Shown: positions 25,950 to 36,712 of the stretch, in pieces
Layout: each line of letters begins with the position of its first letter
How positions within the stretch are numbered: position 1 is the stretch's first letter
Source: Streptomyces sp. Ru62
GTDB lineage: Bacteria; Actinomycetota; Actinomycetes; Streptomycetales; Streptomycetaceae
Length of the DNA stretch: 64,000 nt
Assembly (NCBI RefSeq): GCF_002920615.1
Contig: NZ_PQSU01000022.1
Location: forward strand, 62,001-126,000
Reading direction: 5' to 3'
The notes under the pieces: generated by a model
The model's database searches: none
What the model was told of the DNA's origin: nothing
The model's input: only the letters and a program-made list of their open reading frames with translations
Position numbers and translations under genes: made by a program

Positions 25950-26235
25950 CGAGTAGCGGCGTACGCAGCCCAGAGCGACCCGGGGACGGTGTGAGCCCGG
26001 GGGCGAGCGCGACGTGAAGATCACCCCGGAGCCGCCGGAAGAAAGCCGCAGCCGCAGGGCGACGGCGAGTAGAACCGGCTTCGCGACCCCAATGAGGGGG
26101 CTCACCGGCGCGTACGACGTGGCGGGGAGCCAAGGAGGGTGGTACCGCGGGAGCGCGCCGCACACGGCGTAGACAGGAACGAAGGCTCTCGTCCCTCCGA
26201 CGGAAGGCAGCAAGTCCGTTGGAGGATGCTCGCAG
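25950..26235 (+). promoter_or_regulatory. T-box leader of ileS (translational switch)
   Basis: The leader contains the T-box core AGGGTGGTACCGCG at 26136-26149 and AGTAGAACCGG at 26068-26078, typical of the stem II/III region. The specifier is probably ATC (Ile) at 26020-26022, next to a CCGGGG/CCCCGG helix (25980-25985 with 26024-26029). Two exclusive structures can be drawn. The sequestrator pairs 26194-26204 with 26215-26225, hiding the GGAGG Shine-Dalgarno at 26221-26225. The antisequestrator pairs GGAGGG (26134-26139) with CCCTCC (26193-26198), plus GGGAGC with GCTCTC (26149-26154 with 26185-26190). TGGT in the bulge would pair with the tRNA ACCA end. Uncharged tRNA(Ile) should favour translation. 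Confidence 0.88.
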
Positions 26236-29379
<3,144 letters not shown>

Positions 29380-29395
29380 GCGCCGGGCGGTCCGC

Positions 29396-29432
29396 GAAGG
29401 GCCCGGCCTCCTTCGGGGAGGCCGGGCCCTTC
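29396..29432 (+). terminator. Hairpin terminator after ileS
   Basis: A perfect 16-bp stem (29396-29411 with 29417-29432, GAAGGGCCCGGCCTCC and its complement) surrounds TTCGG and starts 17 bp after the ileS stop. It is followed by a TCCTCGG sequence rather than a U-run. Confidence 0.9.
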
Positions 29433-29464
29433 CTCGGTTCCGTCCGCACGCAACCCGCGTAAAA

Positions 29465-29503
29465 AGGGCGGGCCCCCGGGACCGAAGTCCGGGGGCCCGC
29501 CCT
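29465..29503 (-). terminator. Intrinsic terminator of divIVA
   Basis: AGGGCGGGCCCCCGG (29465-29479) pairs with its complement (29489-29503), about 15-16 bp. Read on the minus strand, the hairpin is followed by TTTTTACG, a real U-tract. It lies 43 bp beyond the divIVA stop. Confidence 0.92.
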
Positions 29504-29545
29504 ATCAGACGCTGCCGACGCCGTTGTCGTACTGGTGCCCGGTGC

Positions 29546-30676
29546 TCAGTTGTCGTCCTCGTCGATCAGGAACCCACGCATCGGCGAGGGAGCCTGACCC
29601 ATCGGGGACGGGCCCTGCGGGCGGACCGGGGCCATGGGCTGGGTCATGGCCGGGGTCATCTGCTGCTGACCGCCGTAGGACGGGCCGGACGGCGAGGGGT
29701 TGCCACCCATCGTCTGGTTGCCGCCGTAGGACGGGGCGCCGGCGCCGGCCGGGGCCATGGAGGGCGCCGGGGACGGCGGCAGGGACGCGGTGGCCGGGGT
29801 GCGCGGCGGGGCCAGCGAGTCGTCGGCCTGGGTCTCCAACTGACGGAGCTGCGACTCCAGGTACGACTTCAGGCGCGTGCGGTACTCGCGCTCGAAGCCG
29901 CGCAGGTCCTCGACCTTGCGCTCCAGCGTCGCGCGGGCGGACTCCAGGGAGCCCATGGCGACGCGGTGCTTCTCCTGCGCGTCCCGCTCCAGGGCGTCGG
30001 CCTTGGCACGGGCGTCACGCTCCAGACCCTCGGCGCGGCTGCGGGCCTCGCCGACGATCTTGTTGGCCTCGGAGCGGGCCTCGGCGATCGCCTGGTCGGC
30101 GGTCTGCTGGGCCAGCGAGAGGACACGGGCGGCGCTGTCGCCACCGGGGCCCTGACCGGGACCGCCCATCGGACCGCCCATGGGGCCACCCATGGGACCG
30201 CCCATCGGGCCGCCCATCTGCTGCTGCATGGGCGGCTGGCCGCCCATCGGGCCCTGACCCATCGGACCCTGGCCCATCGGGCCGGGACCCTGCGGGCCGC
30301 CCTGACCGCCGGGGCCGGCGGGCAGCTGCGGGGCACCGCTCGGCAGCTGGGGCGGACCACCCATGGGGCCACCCATCTGCTGCTGCGGCGGGCCCGATAT
30401 CCCGGCGGGCACCGGAGCGCCGGGACCTCGCATGCCCTGCTGCTGGTGCTGCTGCTGGTCCTGCTCCGGAGGCTTGCGCGCGTTCTGCTGGTTCTGCGCG
30501 GCGGCGCGGGTGGCCGCGGCCAGCTTGGCGCGCAGGTCCTCGTTCTCGCGGAGCAGACGGGTCAGTTCGGCTTCGACCTCGTCGAGGAAGGCATCGACCT
30601 CGTCCTCGTCATAGCCTTCTCGGAGGCGGACGGTCGTGAACTGCTTGTTCCGCACGTCCTCGGGGGTCAACGGCAT
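29546..30676 (-). CDS. divIVA: Polar growth scaffold DivIVA
   Basis: This 376-residue coiled-coil protein marks hyphal tips and recruits the wall-synthesis machinery in Streptomyces. The N-terminal membrane-binding domain is MPLTPEDVRNKQFTTVRLRE then YDEDEVDAFLDEVEAEL, with the first coiled coil. Residues about 65-180 form a Gln/Pro/Gly/Met-rich linker with repeated MGGP units (about 140-170). A second coiled coil (about 190-275, for example EARSRAEGLERDARAKADAL) drives oligomerisation, and a Pro/Ser/Gly tail ends in RGFLIDEDDN. A GAGGTGAAGAG precedes the ATG. It is the last gene of the dcw run and has a strong terminator. Confidence 0.97.
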   Translation of the reverse strand: MPLTPEDVRNKQFTTVRLREGYDEDEVDAFLDEVEAELTRLLRENEDLRAKLAAATRAAAQNQQNARKPPEQDQQQHQQQGMRGPGAPVPAGISGPPQQQMGGPMGGPPQLPSGAPQLPAGPGGQGGPQGPGPMGQGPMGQGPMGGQPPMQQQMGGPMGGPMGGPMGGPMGGPGQGPGGDSAARVLSLAQQTADQAIAEARSEANKIVGEARSRAEGLERDARAKADALERDAQEKHRVAMGSLESARATLERKVEDLRGFEREYRTRLKSYLESQLRQLETQADDSLAPPRTPATASLPPSPAPSMAPAGAGAPSYGGNQTMGGNPSPSGPSYGGQQQMTPAMTQPMAPVRPQGPSPMGQAPSPMRGFLIDEDDN

Positions 30677-30730
30677 CTCTTCACCTCAACGTAGTCATCG
30701 GCAGTCGGCAAGACCGGATCGTCCCCACCC

Positions 30731-31021
30731 TCATCTCACGAAGCTCTGCGCGATGGAGATGAGAATGTAGACGATGATCATCAGTACGAAGAAGGACAGG
30801 TCGAGCGCCACGCCCCCGAGACGCAGCGGCGGGATGAACCGCCGCAGAAGCTTCAGCGGTGGATCGGTGACAGTGTAGGTGGCCTCCAGTACGACCACCA
30901 TCGCCTTGCCGGGTTGCCACGAGCGGGCGAACTGGAAAACGTAGTCCATGACCAGCCGGAAGATGAGCACGACGAGGAACACCATCAGCGCGATGTAGAT
31001 CACCTGCGCGAACACGCTCAT
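30731..31021 (-). CDS. YggT family membrane protein
   Basis: This 96-residue protein has two membrane helices (about residues 8-26 and 74-92) and the family motif TDPPLKLLRRFIPP between them. Its exact role is unsettled; YggT proteins are linked to envelope stress and division and are often encoded between sepF and divIVA in Gram-positive bacteria. The start ATG is 60 bp after the sepF stop. Confidence 0.93.
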   Translation of the reverse strand: MSVFAQVIYIALMVFLVVLIFRLVMDYVFQFARSWQPGKAMVVVLEATYTVTDPPLKLLRRFIPPLRLGGVALDLSFFVLMIIVYILISIAQSFVR

Positions 31022-31081
31022 GGCCTGTGGTTCCCTCTCCCCTGTTCCGTGCTCTTCCGTGCTTCGATCCGGTCGTACGTC

Positions 31082-31723
31082 TCAGCTCTGGTTGAAGAAC
31101 CCGCCCTCTGCGATGCGGGCCTTGTCCTCCGCCGTGACATCGACGTTAGCAGGAGACAACAGGAACACCTTCTGCGTCACCCGCTCGATGCTGCCGTGAA
31201 GACCAAACACCAAACCAGCCGCAAAGTCGACAAGTCGCTTGGCATCTGTGTCATCCATCTCAGTCAGATTCATGATCACCGGGGTGCCCTCACGGAAGTG
31301 TTCCCCGATGGTACGGGCCTCGTTGTAGGTCCGCGGGTGAAGCGTGGTGATCCGGTAAGGCTCTCGTTCCGACACGACCTTGGGCATGATCACCGGCGCG
31401 TTCTTCTCCAGGGACTGACGTTCTTGTGTGATGGATGCCACGGGCGCGATCCGCGCCGGACGTCCGGATTCCGCGGCGAGCGAAGTCGAACGGGCCACCG
31501 GTTCGCGAGGCGCGGGCGGTTGTACGATTCGCACCTCTTCGTCCCTTTGGGACTGATGTGCACCGTGCGACTGGTGCGACGGCTCGTGCCGTCGGTGGTC
31601 CCGCTCGGGCTCCGGGTCCAACTCGGGCTCGAAGTCGTCGTCGGGGTCGAATCCGCGGCCGTCGTACCCATCGTCCTCCACGAGGCCGAGGTAGACCGCC
31701 ATCTTGCGCATCGCGCCGGCCAT
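31082..31723 (-). CDS. sepF: Cell division protein SepF
   Basis: This 213-residue protein anchors and bundles FtsZ. The N-terminus MAGAMRKMAVYLGL is the amphipathic membrane-binding helix. A highly charged Asp/Glu then Arg/His linker (about residues 18-60) leads to the conserved SepF core from about residue 120 (ITTLHPRTYNEARTIGEHFREG, VIMNLTEMDDTDAKRLVDFAAGL), ending in GGFFNQS. The ATG at 31723 is used because the membrane helix starts there; 32 extra codons to 31819 lack support. It sits downstream of yggS. Confidence 0.96.
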   Translation of the reverse strand: MAGAMRKMAVYLGLVEDDGYDGRGFDPDDDFEPELDPEPERDHRRHEPSHQSHGAHQSQRDEEVRIVQPPAPREPVARSTSLAAESGRPARIAPVASITQERQSLEKNAPVIMPKVVSEREPYRITTLHPRTYNEARTIGEHFREGTPVIMNLTEMDDTDAKRLVDFAAGLVFGLHGSIERVTQKVFLLSPANVDVTAEDKARIAEGGFFNQS

Positions 31724-31851
31724 GCTCTGAGTCCTCCGCTCTGTGGTGGATCGACTGACGACTGCCAAATGCCCGCGATCCACGTGGTCGTTGTGCCCGC
31801 CTTGGCGCGCACTGACCATATTTTCTGCTGTGGTCCGACTTCCTGGCGACG

Positions 31852-32571
31852 TTACCCGAGCCTGGGGCGGACTCCGAGTACCGCGGTGCCGACGCGCACA
31901 TGTGTCGCCCCGGCGGCCACGGCCTGTTCGAGGTCCGCGCTCATCCCTGCCGACACCATGGTTGCAGCCGGATGGGCTCGGCGCAGGTCAGTCGACAAAA
32001 CCACCAGGCGCTCGAACGCCGCCTGTTCGCGTCCCGCGTACTCCCCGGTGAGCGGAGCGACGGTCATCAGTCCGTCGAGCCGCAGCCCGGGCGCCTCGGC
32101 GACGAGGTCGGCCAACTCTTCGATTCCTTCCGGGGCCACGCCACCGCGGTCGCCCCTGCCGCTCGCGCCGGCGTCGAACGCGACCTGGATGAGACAGCCC
32201 ACCTCGCGCTCCGCCCGCACCGCCTCCTTCGACAGCGCGGCGACGAGCCGGGAACGGTCGACGGACTGCACGACATCGGCGTAACCGACCACGGAACGCA
32301 CCTTGTTGGTCTGCAACTGACCGACAAAGTGCCACTTCAGGGGCAGATCCGCGCAGGCCGCGGCCTTCGGGGCCGCGTCCTGGTCGCGGTTCTCGGCGAC
32401 ATGGCGCACACCGAGTTCCGACAGGATCCGCACATCGCTCGCCGGGTAGGTCTTGGTGACCACGATCAGGGTCACCTCCTCCCGCGCGCGCCCGGCCGCC
32501 GCGCACGCGGCGGCGATGCGCTCCTCCACCCTCGCCAGGTTCGCGGCGAGTTCGGTCTTACGGTCCGTCAT
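31852..32571 (-). CDS. yggS: YggS family PLP-binding protein
   Basis: This 239-residue single-domain PLP protein shares the alanine-racemase-like barrel. LIVVTKTYPASDV contains the PLP lysine, HFVGQLQTNKVR is the family signature, and SAGMSADLEQAVAAGATHVRVG binds the PLP phosphate. Homologues keep PLP and amino-acid pools in balance rather than catalysing a known reaction. It starts 6 bp after the pgeF stop. This location inside the ftsZ-sepF run is conserved in Gram-positive bacteria. Confidence 0.95.
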   Translation of the reverse strand: MTDRKTELAANLARVEERIAAACAAAGRAREEVTLIVVTKTYPASDVRILSELGVRHVAENRDQDAAPKAAACADLPLKWHFVGQLQTNKVRSVVGYADVVQSVDRSRLVAALSKEAVRAEREVGCLIQVAFDAGASGRGDRGGVAPEGIEELADLVAEAPGLRLDGLMTVAPLTGEYAGREQAAFERLVVLSTDLRRAHPAATMVSAGMSADLEQAVAAGATHVRVGTAVLGVRPRLG

Positions 32572-32577
32572 GCCCCA

Positions 32578-33306
32578 TCAGTCCAGCCAGACATAGCCCG
32601 CGAGCCGCCCGGTGGTGCGGTCGCGGCGGTACGAGAAGTGGTCGTCCGACTCCAGCGTGCACACCGGCGCCTGCGCCCGGTCGCACACCCCGAGCCGGTC
32701 GAGCTGCGCGTGCACCCCGGCGCTCACATCGAGCGCCGGCGTGCCCCAGCTCGTTTCGGCGCGCGCCGCCGGCTCGACGGCGGCCACCTCGGCGCGCATC
32801 GCCTCCGGCACCTCGTAGCACCGGCCGCACACGGACGGGCCGGTGCGGGCGACGATCCGGCGCGCCTCGGCACCGAGTCCCACCATGGCGCGTACGGCGG
32901 CGGGGACGACCCCCTTGACCATGCCGGGCCGGCCGGCGTGGGCCGCCGCGACGATCCCGGCGACGGGGTCGGCCAGCAGCACCGGCACGCAGTCGGCGGT
33001 GAGGACGGCGAGGGCGAGCCCGCGCCGGGCGGTGACGATCGCGTCGACCTCCGGCACCGGCTTCTCGCCCCACGGTTCGTCCACCACGGCGACGTCGGCG
33101 CCGTGCACCTGGTTCATCCAGACGACCCGGCCGGGATCCAGGCCCAGCGACTTGGCCGCCAGCTCCCGGTTGCCCCGTACCGCCTCGGGCGCGTCGCCGA
33201 CCGCGCCGCCGAGGTTCAGCTCCTCATACGGAGCGGCGCTCACCCCGCCCCACCGGTCGGTGAAGGCGAAGTGCGCGCCGCTCACGCTCTCGCGCTGTCC
33301 TATCAC
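32578..33306 (-). CDS. pgeF: YlmD/YfiH family laccase-domain protein (PgeF type)
   Basis: This 242-residue protein has the Cu/Zn site residues of the family: MNQVHGADV (His), LTADCVPVLLADP (Cys) and AAAHAGRPGMVKGV (His). E. coli PgeF removes L-serine mis-incorporated into cell-wall precursors, and related proteins oxidise purine nucleosides or polyphenols. Given its place between ftsZ and yggS, the peptidoglycan-editing role is attractive, but this is inference. Its start overlaps the ftsZ stop by 4 bp (33303-33306), so it is translationally coupled. Confidence 0.92.
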   Translation of the reverse strand: MIGQRESVSGAHFAFTDRWGGVSAAPYEELNLGGAVGDAPEAVRGNRELAAKSLGLDPGRVVWMNQVHGADVAVVDEPWGEKPVPEVDAIVTARRGLALAVLTADCVPVLLADPVAGIVAAAHAGRPGMVKGVVPAAVRAMVGLGAEARRIVARTGPSVCGRCYEVPEAMRAEVAAVEPAARAETSWGTPALDVSAGVHAQLDRLGVCDRAQAPVCTLESDDHFSYRRDRTTGRLAGYVWLD

Positions 33307-34514
33307 TTGAGGAAGTCCGGGACGTCCAGCTCCTCGGCCGCGCTGTCCGAGTAGGTCCGGGGCGCCGGCGTCACCGGCGGGGCGACCGGGATCTCGGCCA
33401 CCGGCTCGGGCGCCGGCTCCGGCTCCTCCTTCGGCTTGACGCTGCCCAGCGAGCCGAAGGACGGACGGCTCGGCTCGCTCGGCCGGGCCGGAGCGGGCTC
33501 CTCGCGGCGGGCGGGGGCGGAGCCGGCGGAGGCCGTGCCGAGGACGTTGTCCCGGCGGGCCGGGGGCTGGCCGCCGTCGAAGCCGGCCGCGATGACGGTG
33601 ACCCGGACCTCGTCGCCGAGGGCGTCGTCGATGACCGCGCCGAAGATGATGTTGGCCTCGGGGTGGGCGGCCTCGCTGACCAGCTGGGCGGCCTCGTTGA
33701 TCTCGAACAGGCCGAGGTCGGAACCGCCGGAGATGGAGAGCAGCACGCCGCGCGCGCCGTCGATGGACGCCTCCAGCAGCGGCGAGGAGATCGCCATCTC
33801 GGCCGCCGCCACCGCGCGGTCGTCGCCGCGGGCCGAGCCGATGCCCATGAGGGCCGAACCGGCCTCGGACATGACCGACTTGACGTCGGCGAAGTCCAGG
33901 TTGATCAGGCCGGGGGTGGTGATGAGGTCGGTGATGCCCTGAACACCGGAGAGCAGGACCTGGTCGGCGGACTTGAAGGCGTCCAGGACCGAGACCTGGC
34001 GGTCCGAGATGGACAGCAGCCGGTCGTTCGGGATGACGATGAGGGTGTCGACCTCTTCGCGGAGTTCGGCGATGCCGTCCTCGGCCTGGTTCGCGCGGCG
34101 CCGTCCCTCGAAGGTGAACGGGCGGGTGACCACGCCGATGGTCAGGGCGCCGAGCGAGCGCGCGATGTTGGCCACGACGGGCGCGCCGCCGGTGCCGGTG
34201 CCGCCGCCTTCACCGGCCGTCACGAAGACCATGTCGGCCCCCTTGAGGACCTCCTCGATCTCCTCGCGGTGGTCCTCGGCGGCCTTGCGGCCGACGGCCG
34301 GGTTGGCTCCGGCGCCGAGTCCGCGGGTGAGTTCGCGGCCGACGTCGAGCTTGACGTCGGCGTCGCTCATCAACAGCGCCTGTGCGTCGGTGTTGATGGC
34401 GATGAACTCGACGCCCTTGAGACCGACCTCGATCATCCGGTTGATGGCATTGACACCACCGCCGCCGACACCGATGACCTTGATGACTGCGAGGTAGTTC
34501 TGCGGTGCTGCCAC
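33303..34514 (-). CDS. ftsZ: Cell division GTPase FtsZ
   Basis: This 403-residue tubulin homologue forms the Z-ring or sporulation ladders. The start IKVIGVGGGGVNAINRMIE and the GTP-binding signature GEGGGTGTGGAPV (residues about 101-113) are intact, as is the T7 synergy loop (GLINLDFADVKSVM). A Pro/Glu-rich linker runs from about residue 320, and the C-terminal peptide ELDVPDFLK binds SepF and other partners. The GTG start follows GAGAGG with 8 nt spacing. A 279-bp gap to ftsQ holds its own promoter candidate, in line with the separate developmental control of ftsZ known in Streptomyces. Confidence 0.99.
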   Translation of the reverse strand: MAAPQNYLAVIKVIGVGGGGVNAINRMIEVGLKGVEFIAINTDAQALLMSDADVKLDVGRELTRGLGAGANPAVGRKAAEDHREEIEEVLKGADMVFVTAGEGGGTGTGGAPVVANIARSLGALTIGVVTRPFTFEGRRRANQAEDGIAELREEVDTLIVIPNDRLLSISDRQVSVLDAFKSADQVLLSGVQGITDLITTPGLINLDFADVKSVMSEAGSALMGIGSARGDDRAVAAAEMAISSPLLEASIDGARGVLLSISGGSDLGLFEINEAAQLVSEAAHPEANIIFGAVIDDALGDEVRVTVIAAGFDGGQPPARRDNVLGTASAGSAPARREEPAPARPSEPSRPSFGSLGSVKPKEEPEPAPEPVAEIPVAPPVTPAPRTYSDSAAEELDVPDFLK

Positions 34515-34612
34515 GTCGAAGGCCTCTCGCCTCGAATTACGTTGTCGCCGCCGCGCGGTGCCCCGCGCCGGGACGACGGATGCCGAATGGGACGGTCCGT
34601 AGCGCCGACCCG

Positions 34613-34703
34613 AACCCTAACCCTGAAGTTTAGGGTTACCAGTGTGTCTGTTCCCTGGAGTCTTCTGAACAGGACACTAAGTCGACAAGTGGCGCCCGTT
34701 CAA
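34613..34703 (-). promoter_or_regulatory. ftsZ promoter region with AACCCT repeats
   Basis: On the minus strand TTGAAC (34703-34698) and TAGTGT (34679-34674) are separated by 18 bp, a good sigma-HrdB-like promoter for ftsZ. Downstream, AACCCTGAAGTTTAGGGTT (34619-34637) is an inverted repeat, with a third AACCCT at 34613. The repeats would lie in the 5' leader and could be an operator or hairpin. The rest of the 34515-34793 gap holds no gene. Confidence 0.55.
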
Positions 34704-34793
34704 CGAACACGCCGAACCTCCCGTTTTTCTTTTCACCCTATGTGATCAGCCGTAGCAGTGCCCAACCAGGGTGCTGGCCTGCGCGGATGTGCG

Positions 34794-35588
34794 TCAACTC
34801 CCCGATGACGCAGGGGCGGTGGGGACGCTGACATCGAAGTGCCGCGCGCCGGGAGATGCTTTCATGAGAGCCGTGAGGGCCCGCGCCTTGGCGCGGCCCT
34901 GTTCGCCGCTGCCCCATGCGACGGTGCGGCCGTCGGCCAACTCCAGCGAGATGTCGTCGTAGGTGCGCACGTGGACGGACCGGGCGGTCTTCGTCACGGC
35001 GGCCGGCAGGTCCCCCGCGACCCGGACCGCCTCGCGCACCAGCCGGTCGGTGCCGAAGCGCCGGAAGCTGGCGGCACCCGGACCCGTCCGGGAAGCGGAC
35101 AATTCCAGCATCGGAACACCGTTCGGCGCCTGCGCGACCGTGGCGAACCGAACACCGTCGTCATCGACTTCGACGAAGTTCGCGCCCTTTCGGATCAACA
35201 GCACCGGAGTGCGCTCCATCACTTTCAGGCCGATTCCATGCGGCCAGGAACGAACCACGTCTACGGTGTCAATTCGGGGCAATTTCCGGCGAAGTCGGGC
35301 TGCGATGGCACCCGTGTCGGCGGAAATCATCGGTTTTCCGACCGGCACGGCCGCCGCCTCGCGCACCTCGGCCGGAGTCAGCACACGCGTGCCCGACACC
35401 GAGACGTGCTCGACGCGCAGCCATGTGGAGCCGTACAGCGCCCAGGCGGAACCGCCCCCGAGGAGCACGAGGAGGGCGACGAGGGCGACGATCGCACGAA
35501 GGCGCCGCCGATCGAGCCCGCGGGCGGGCGGCGGGCCGGACGACTCCTGCTGGCGTTCACCGCGCTCGGCGGTGGAGGGTCCGGCCAC
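34794..35588 (-). CDS. ftsQ: Divisome protein FtsQ
   Basis: This bitopic protein of 264 residues has a basic cytoplasmic N-terminus (AERGERQQESSGPPPARGL DRRRLR). One membrane helix follows (AIVALVALLVLLGGGSAWAL). The POTRA domain starts LRVEHVSVSGTRVLTPAEV, and the FtsQ beta domain has VVRSWPHGIGLKVMERTP. It links early and late divisome proteins. Two GTGs are possible. I chose 35588, since AAAGGG lies 11 nt upstream and the protein then begins VAGPSTAERG, like other Streptomyces FtsQ. The GTG at 35597 has only 2 nt spacing. It follows murG by 29 bp. Confidence 0.95.
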   Translation of the reverse strand: MAGPSTAERGERQQESSGPPPARGLDRRRLRAIVALVALLVLLGGGSAWALYGSTWLRVEHVSVSGTRVLTPAEVREAAAVPVGKPMISADTGAIAARLRRKLPRIDTVDVVRSWPHGIGLKVMERTPVLLIRKGANFVEVDDDGVRFATVAQAPNGVPMLELSASRTGPGAASFRRFGTDRLVREAVRVAGDLPAAVTKTARSVHVRTYDDISLELADGRTVAWGSGEQGRAKARALTALMKASPGARHFDVSVPTAPASSGS

Positions 35589-35617
35589 GCTGCTCACTGC
35601 CCTTTCGTCATACGGTC

Positions 35618-36706
35618 CTACCGGCGCGAGGTGATCGCCTCGTACACCATGCCGACGAGCAGGTCGTCGGCGTCCCGGCGGCCGAACTCGCTCGCCGCGC
35701 GGGACATCTCGTACAGCCGGTGCGGGTCGGCGAGCACGGGCAGCACGTTCTGCTGCACCCACTCGGGCGTCAGGTCCGCGTCGTCGACCAGGAGCCCACC
35801 GCCGGCCTTGACCACCGGCTGGGCGTTGAGCCGCTGTTCGCCGTTGCCGATGGGCAGCGGGACGTACGCGGCCGGGAGCCCGACGGCGGAGAGTTCGGCG
35901 ACGGTCATCGCGCCCGCGCGGCAGAGCATCATGTCTGCCGCCGCGTACGCGAGGTCCATCCGGTCCAGGTAACTTACCGGGATATAGGGGGGCATTCCCG
36001 GCATCTGGTGCACCTGCGGCAGTTCGTTCTTCGGGCCGACCGCGTGCAGGATCTGGATACCGGCCTGCTGGAGCCACGGGGCGACCGCCTGCGTCACCTC
36101 GTTCAGCCGCCGGGCACCCTGCGAGCCGCCGGAGACGAGCAGCGTGGGCAGGTTGGGGTCGAGGCCGAAGCGGTGGCGGGCCTCGGGCCGTACGGCGGCG
36201 CGGTCCAGCGTGGCGATGGAGCGGCGCAGCGGGATGCCGATGTAGCGGGCGTCACGCAGCTTGCTGTCCGGGGTGGAGACGGCGACCCGGGCCGCGTACC
36301 GCGAGCCGATCTTGTTGGCCAGGCCCGGACGGGCGTTGGCCTCGTGGATCACGATCGGCACGCCGAGGCGCTTGGCGGCCAGATAGCCGGGCAGGGCGAC
36401 GTAGCCGCCGAAGCCGACCACGCAGTCCGCCTTGGTGCGCTCCAGGATCTGCTCGGCGGCCTTGATCGTGCCGCGCAGCCGGCCCGGGACGGTGATCAGC
36501 TCGGGGGTGGGCTTGCGCGGCAGCGGCACCGCCGGGATCAGCGCCAGCTCGTAGCCGCGCTCCGGGACGAGCCGGGTCTCCAGGCCGCGCTCCGTGCCCA
36601 GGGCCGTGATCCCCACGGTCGGGTCCTGCCTGCGCAGGGCGTCCGCGAGGGCGAGCGCGGGCTCGATGTGGCCGGCGGTCCCTCCACCGGCGAGTACGAC
36701 ATGCAC
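35618..36706 (-). CDS. murG: UDP-GlcNAc:lipid I N-acetylglucosaminyltransferase
   Basis: This 362-residue GT28 glycosyltransferase converts lipid I to lipid II on the inner membrane face. GGGTAGHIEPALALADALR is the conserved N-terminal glycine-rich loop with the catalytic-site histidine, VGFGGYVALPGYLAA is the membrane-association segment, and VSGGSQGARRLNE is the second glycine loop. RAGAMTVAEL binds the UDP-sugar. The GTG start at 36706 lies 6 bp after the ftsW stop, so the two are co-translated. Confidence 0.98.
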   Translation of the reverse strand: MHVVLAGGGTAGHIEPALALADALRRQDPTVGITALGTERGLETRLVPERGYELALIPAVPLPRKPTPELITVPGRLRGTIKAAEQILERTKADCVVGFGGYVALPGYLAAKRLGVPIVIHEANARPGLANKIGSRYAARVAVSTPDSKLRDARYIGIPLRRSIATLDRAAVRPEARHRFGLDPNLPTLLVSGGSQGARRLNEVTQAVAPWLQQAGIQILHAVGPKNELPQVHQMPGMPPYIPVSYLDRMDLAYAAADMMLCRAGAMTVAELSAVGLPAAYVPLPIGNGEQRLNAQPVVKAGGGLLVDDADLTPEWVQQNVLPVLADPHRLYEMSRAASEFGRRDADDLLVGMVYEAITSRR

Positions 36707-36712
36707 CGAAAT

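Noticed and set aside
34613..34637. Telomere-like TTAGGG sequence
   Set aside because: Only three short units in an ftsZ leader; Streptomyces telomeres are long inverted repeats at chromosome ends.
35589..35597. GTG at 35597 as ftsQ start
   Set aside because: AAAGGG lies only 2 nt upstream; the GTG at 35588 has usable spacing and starts with a typical VAGP sequence.
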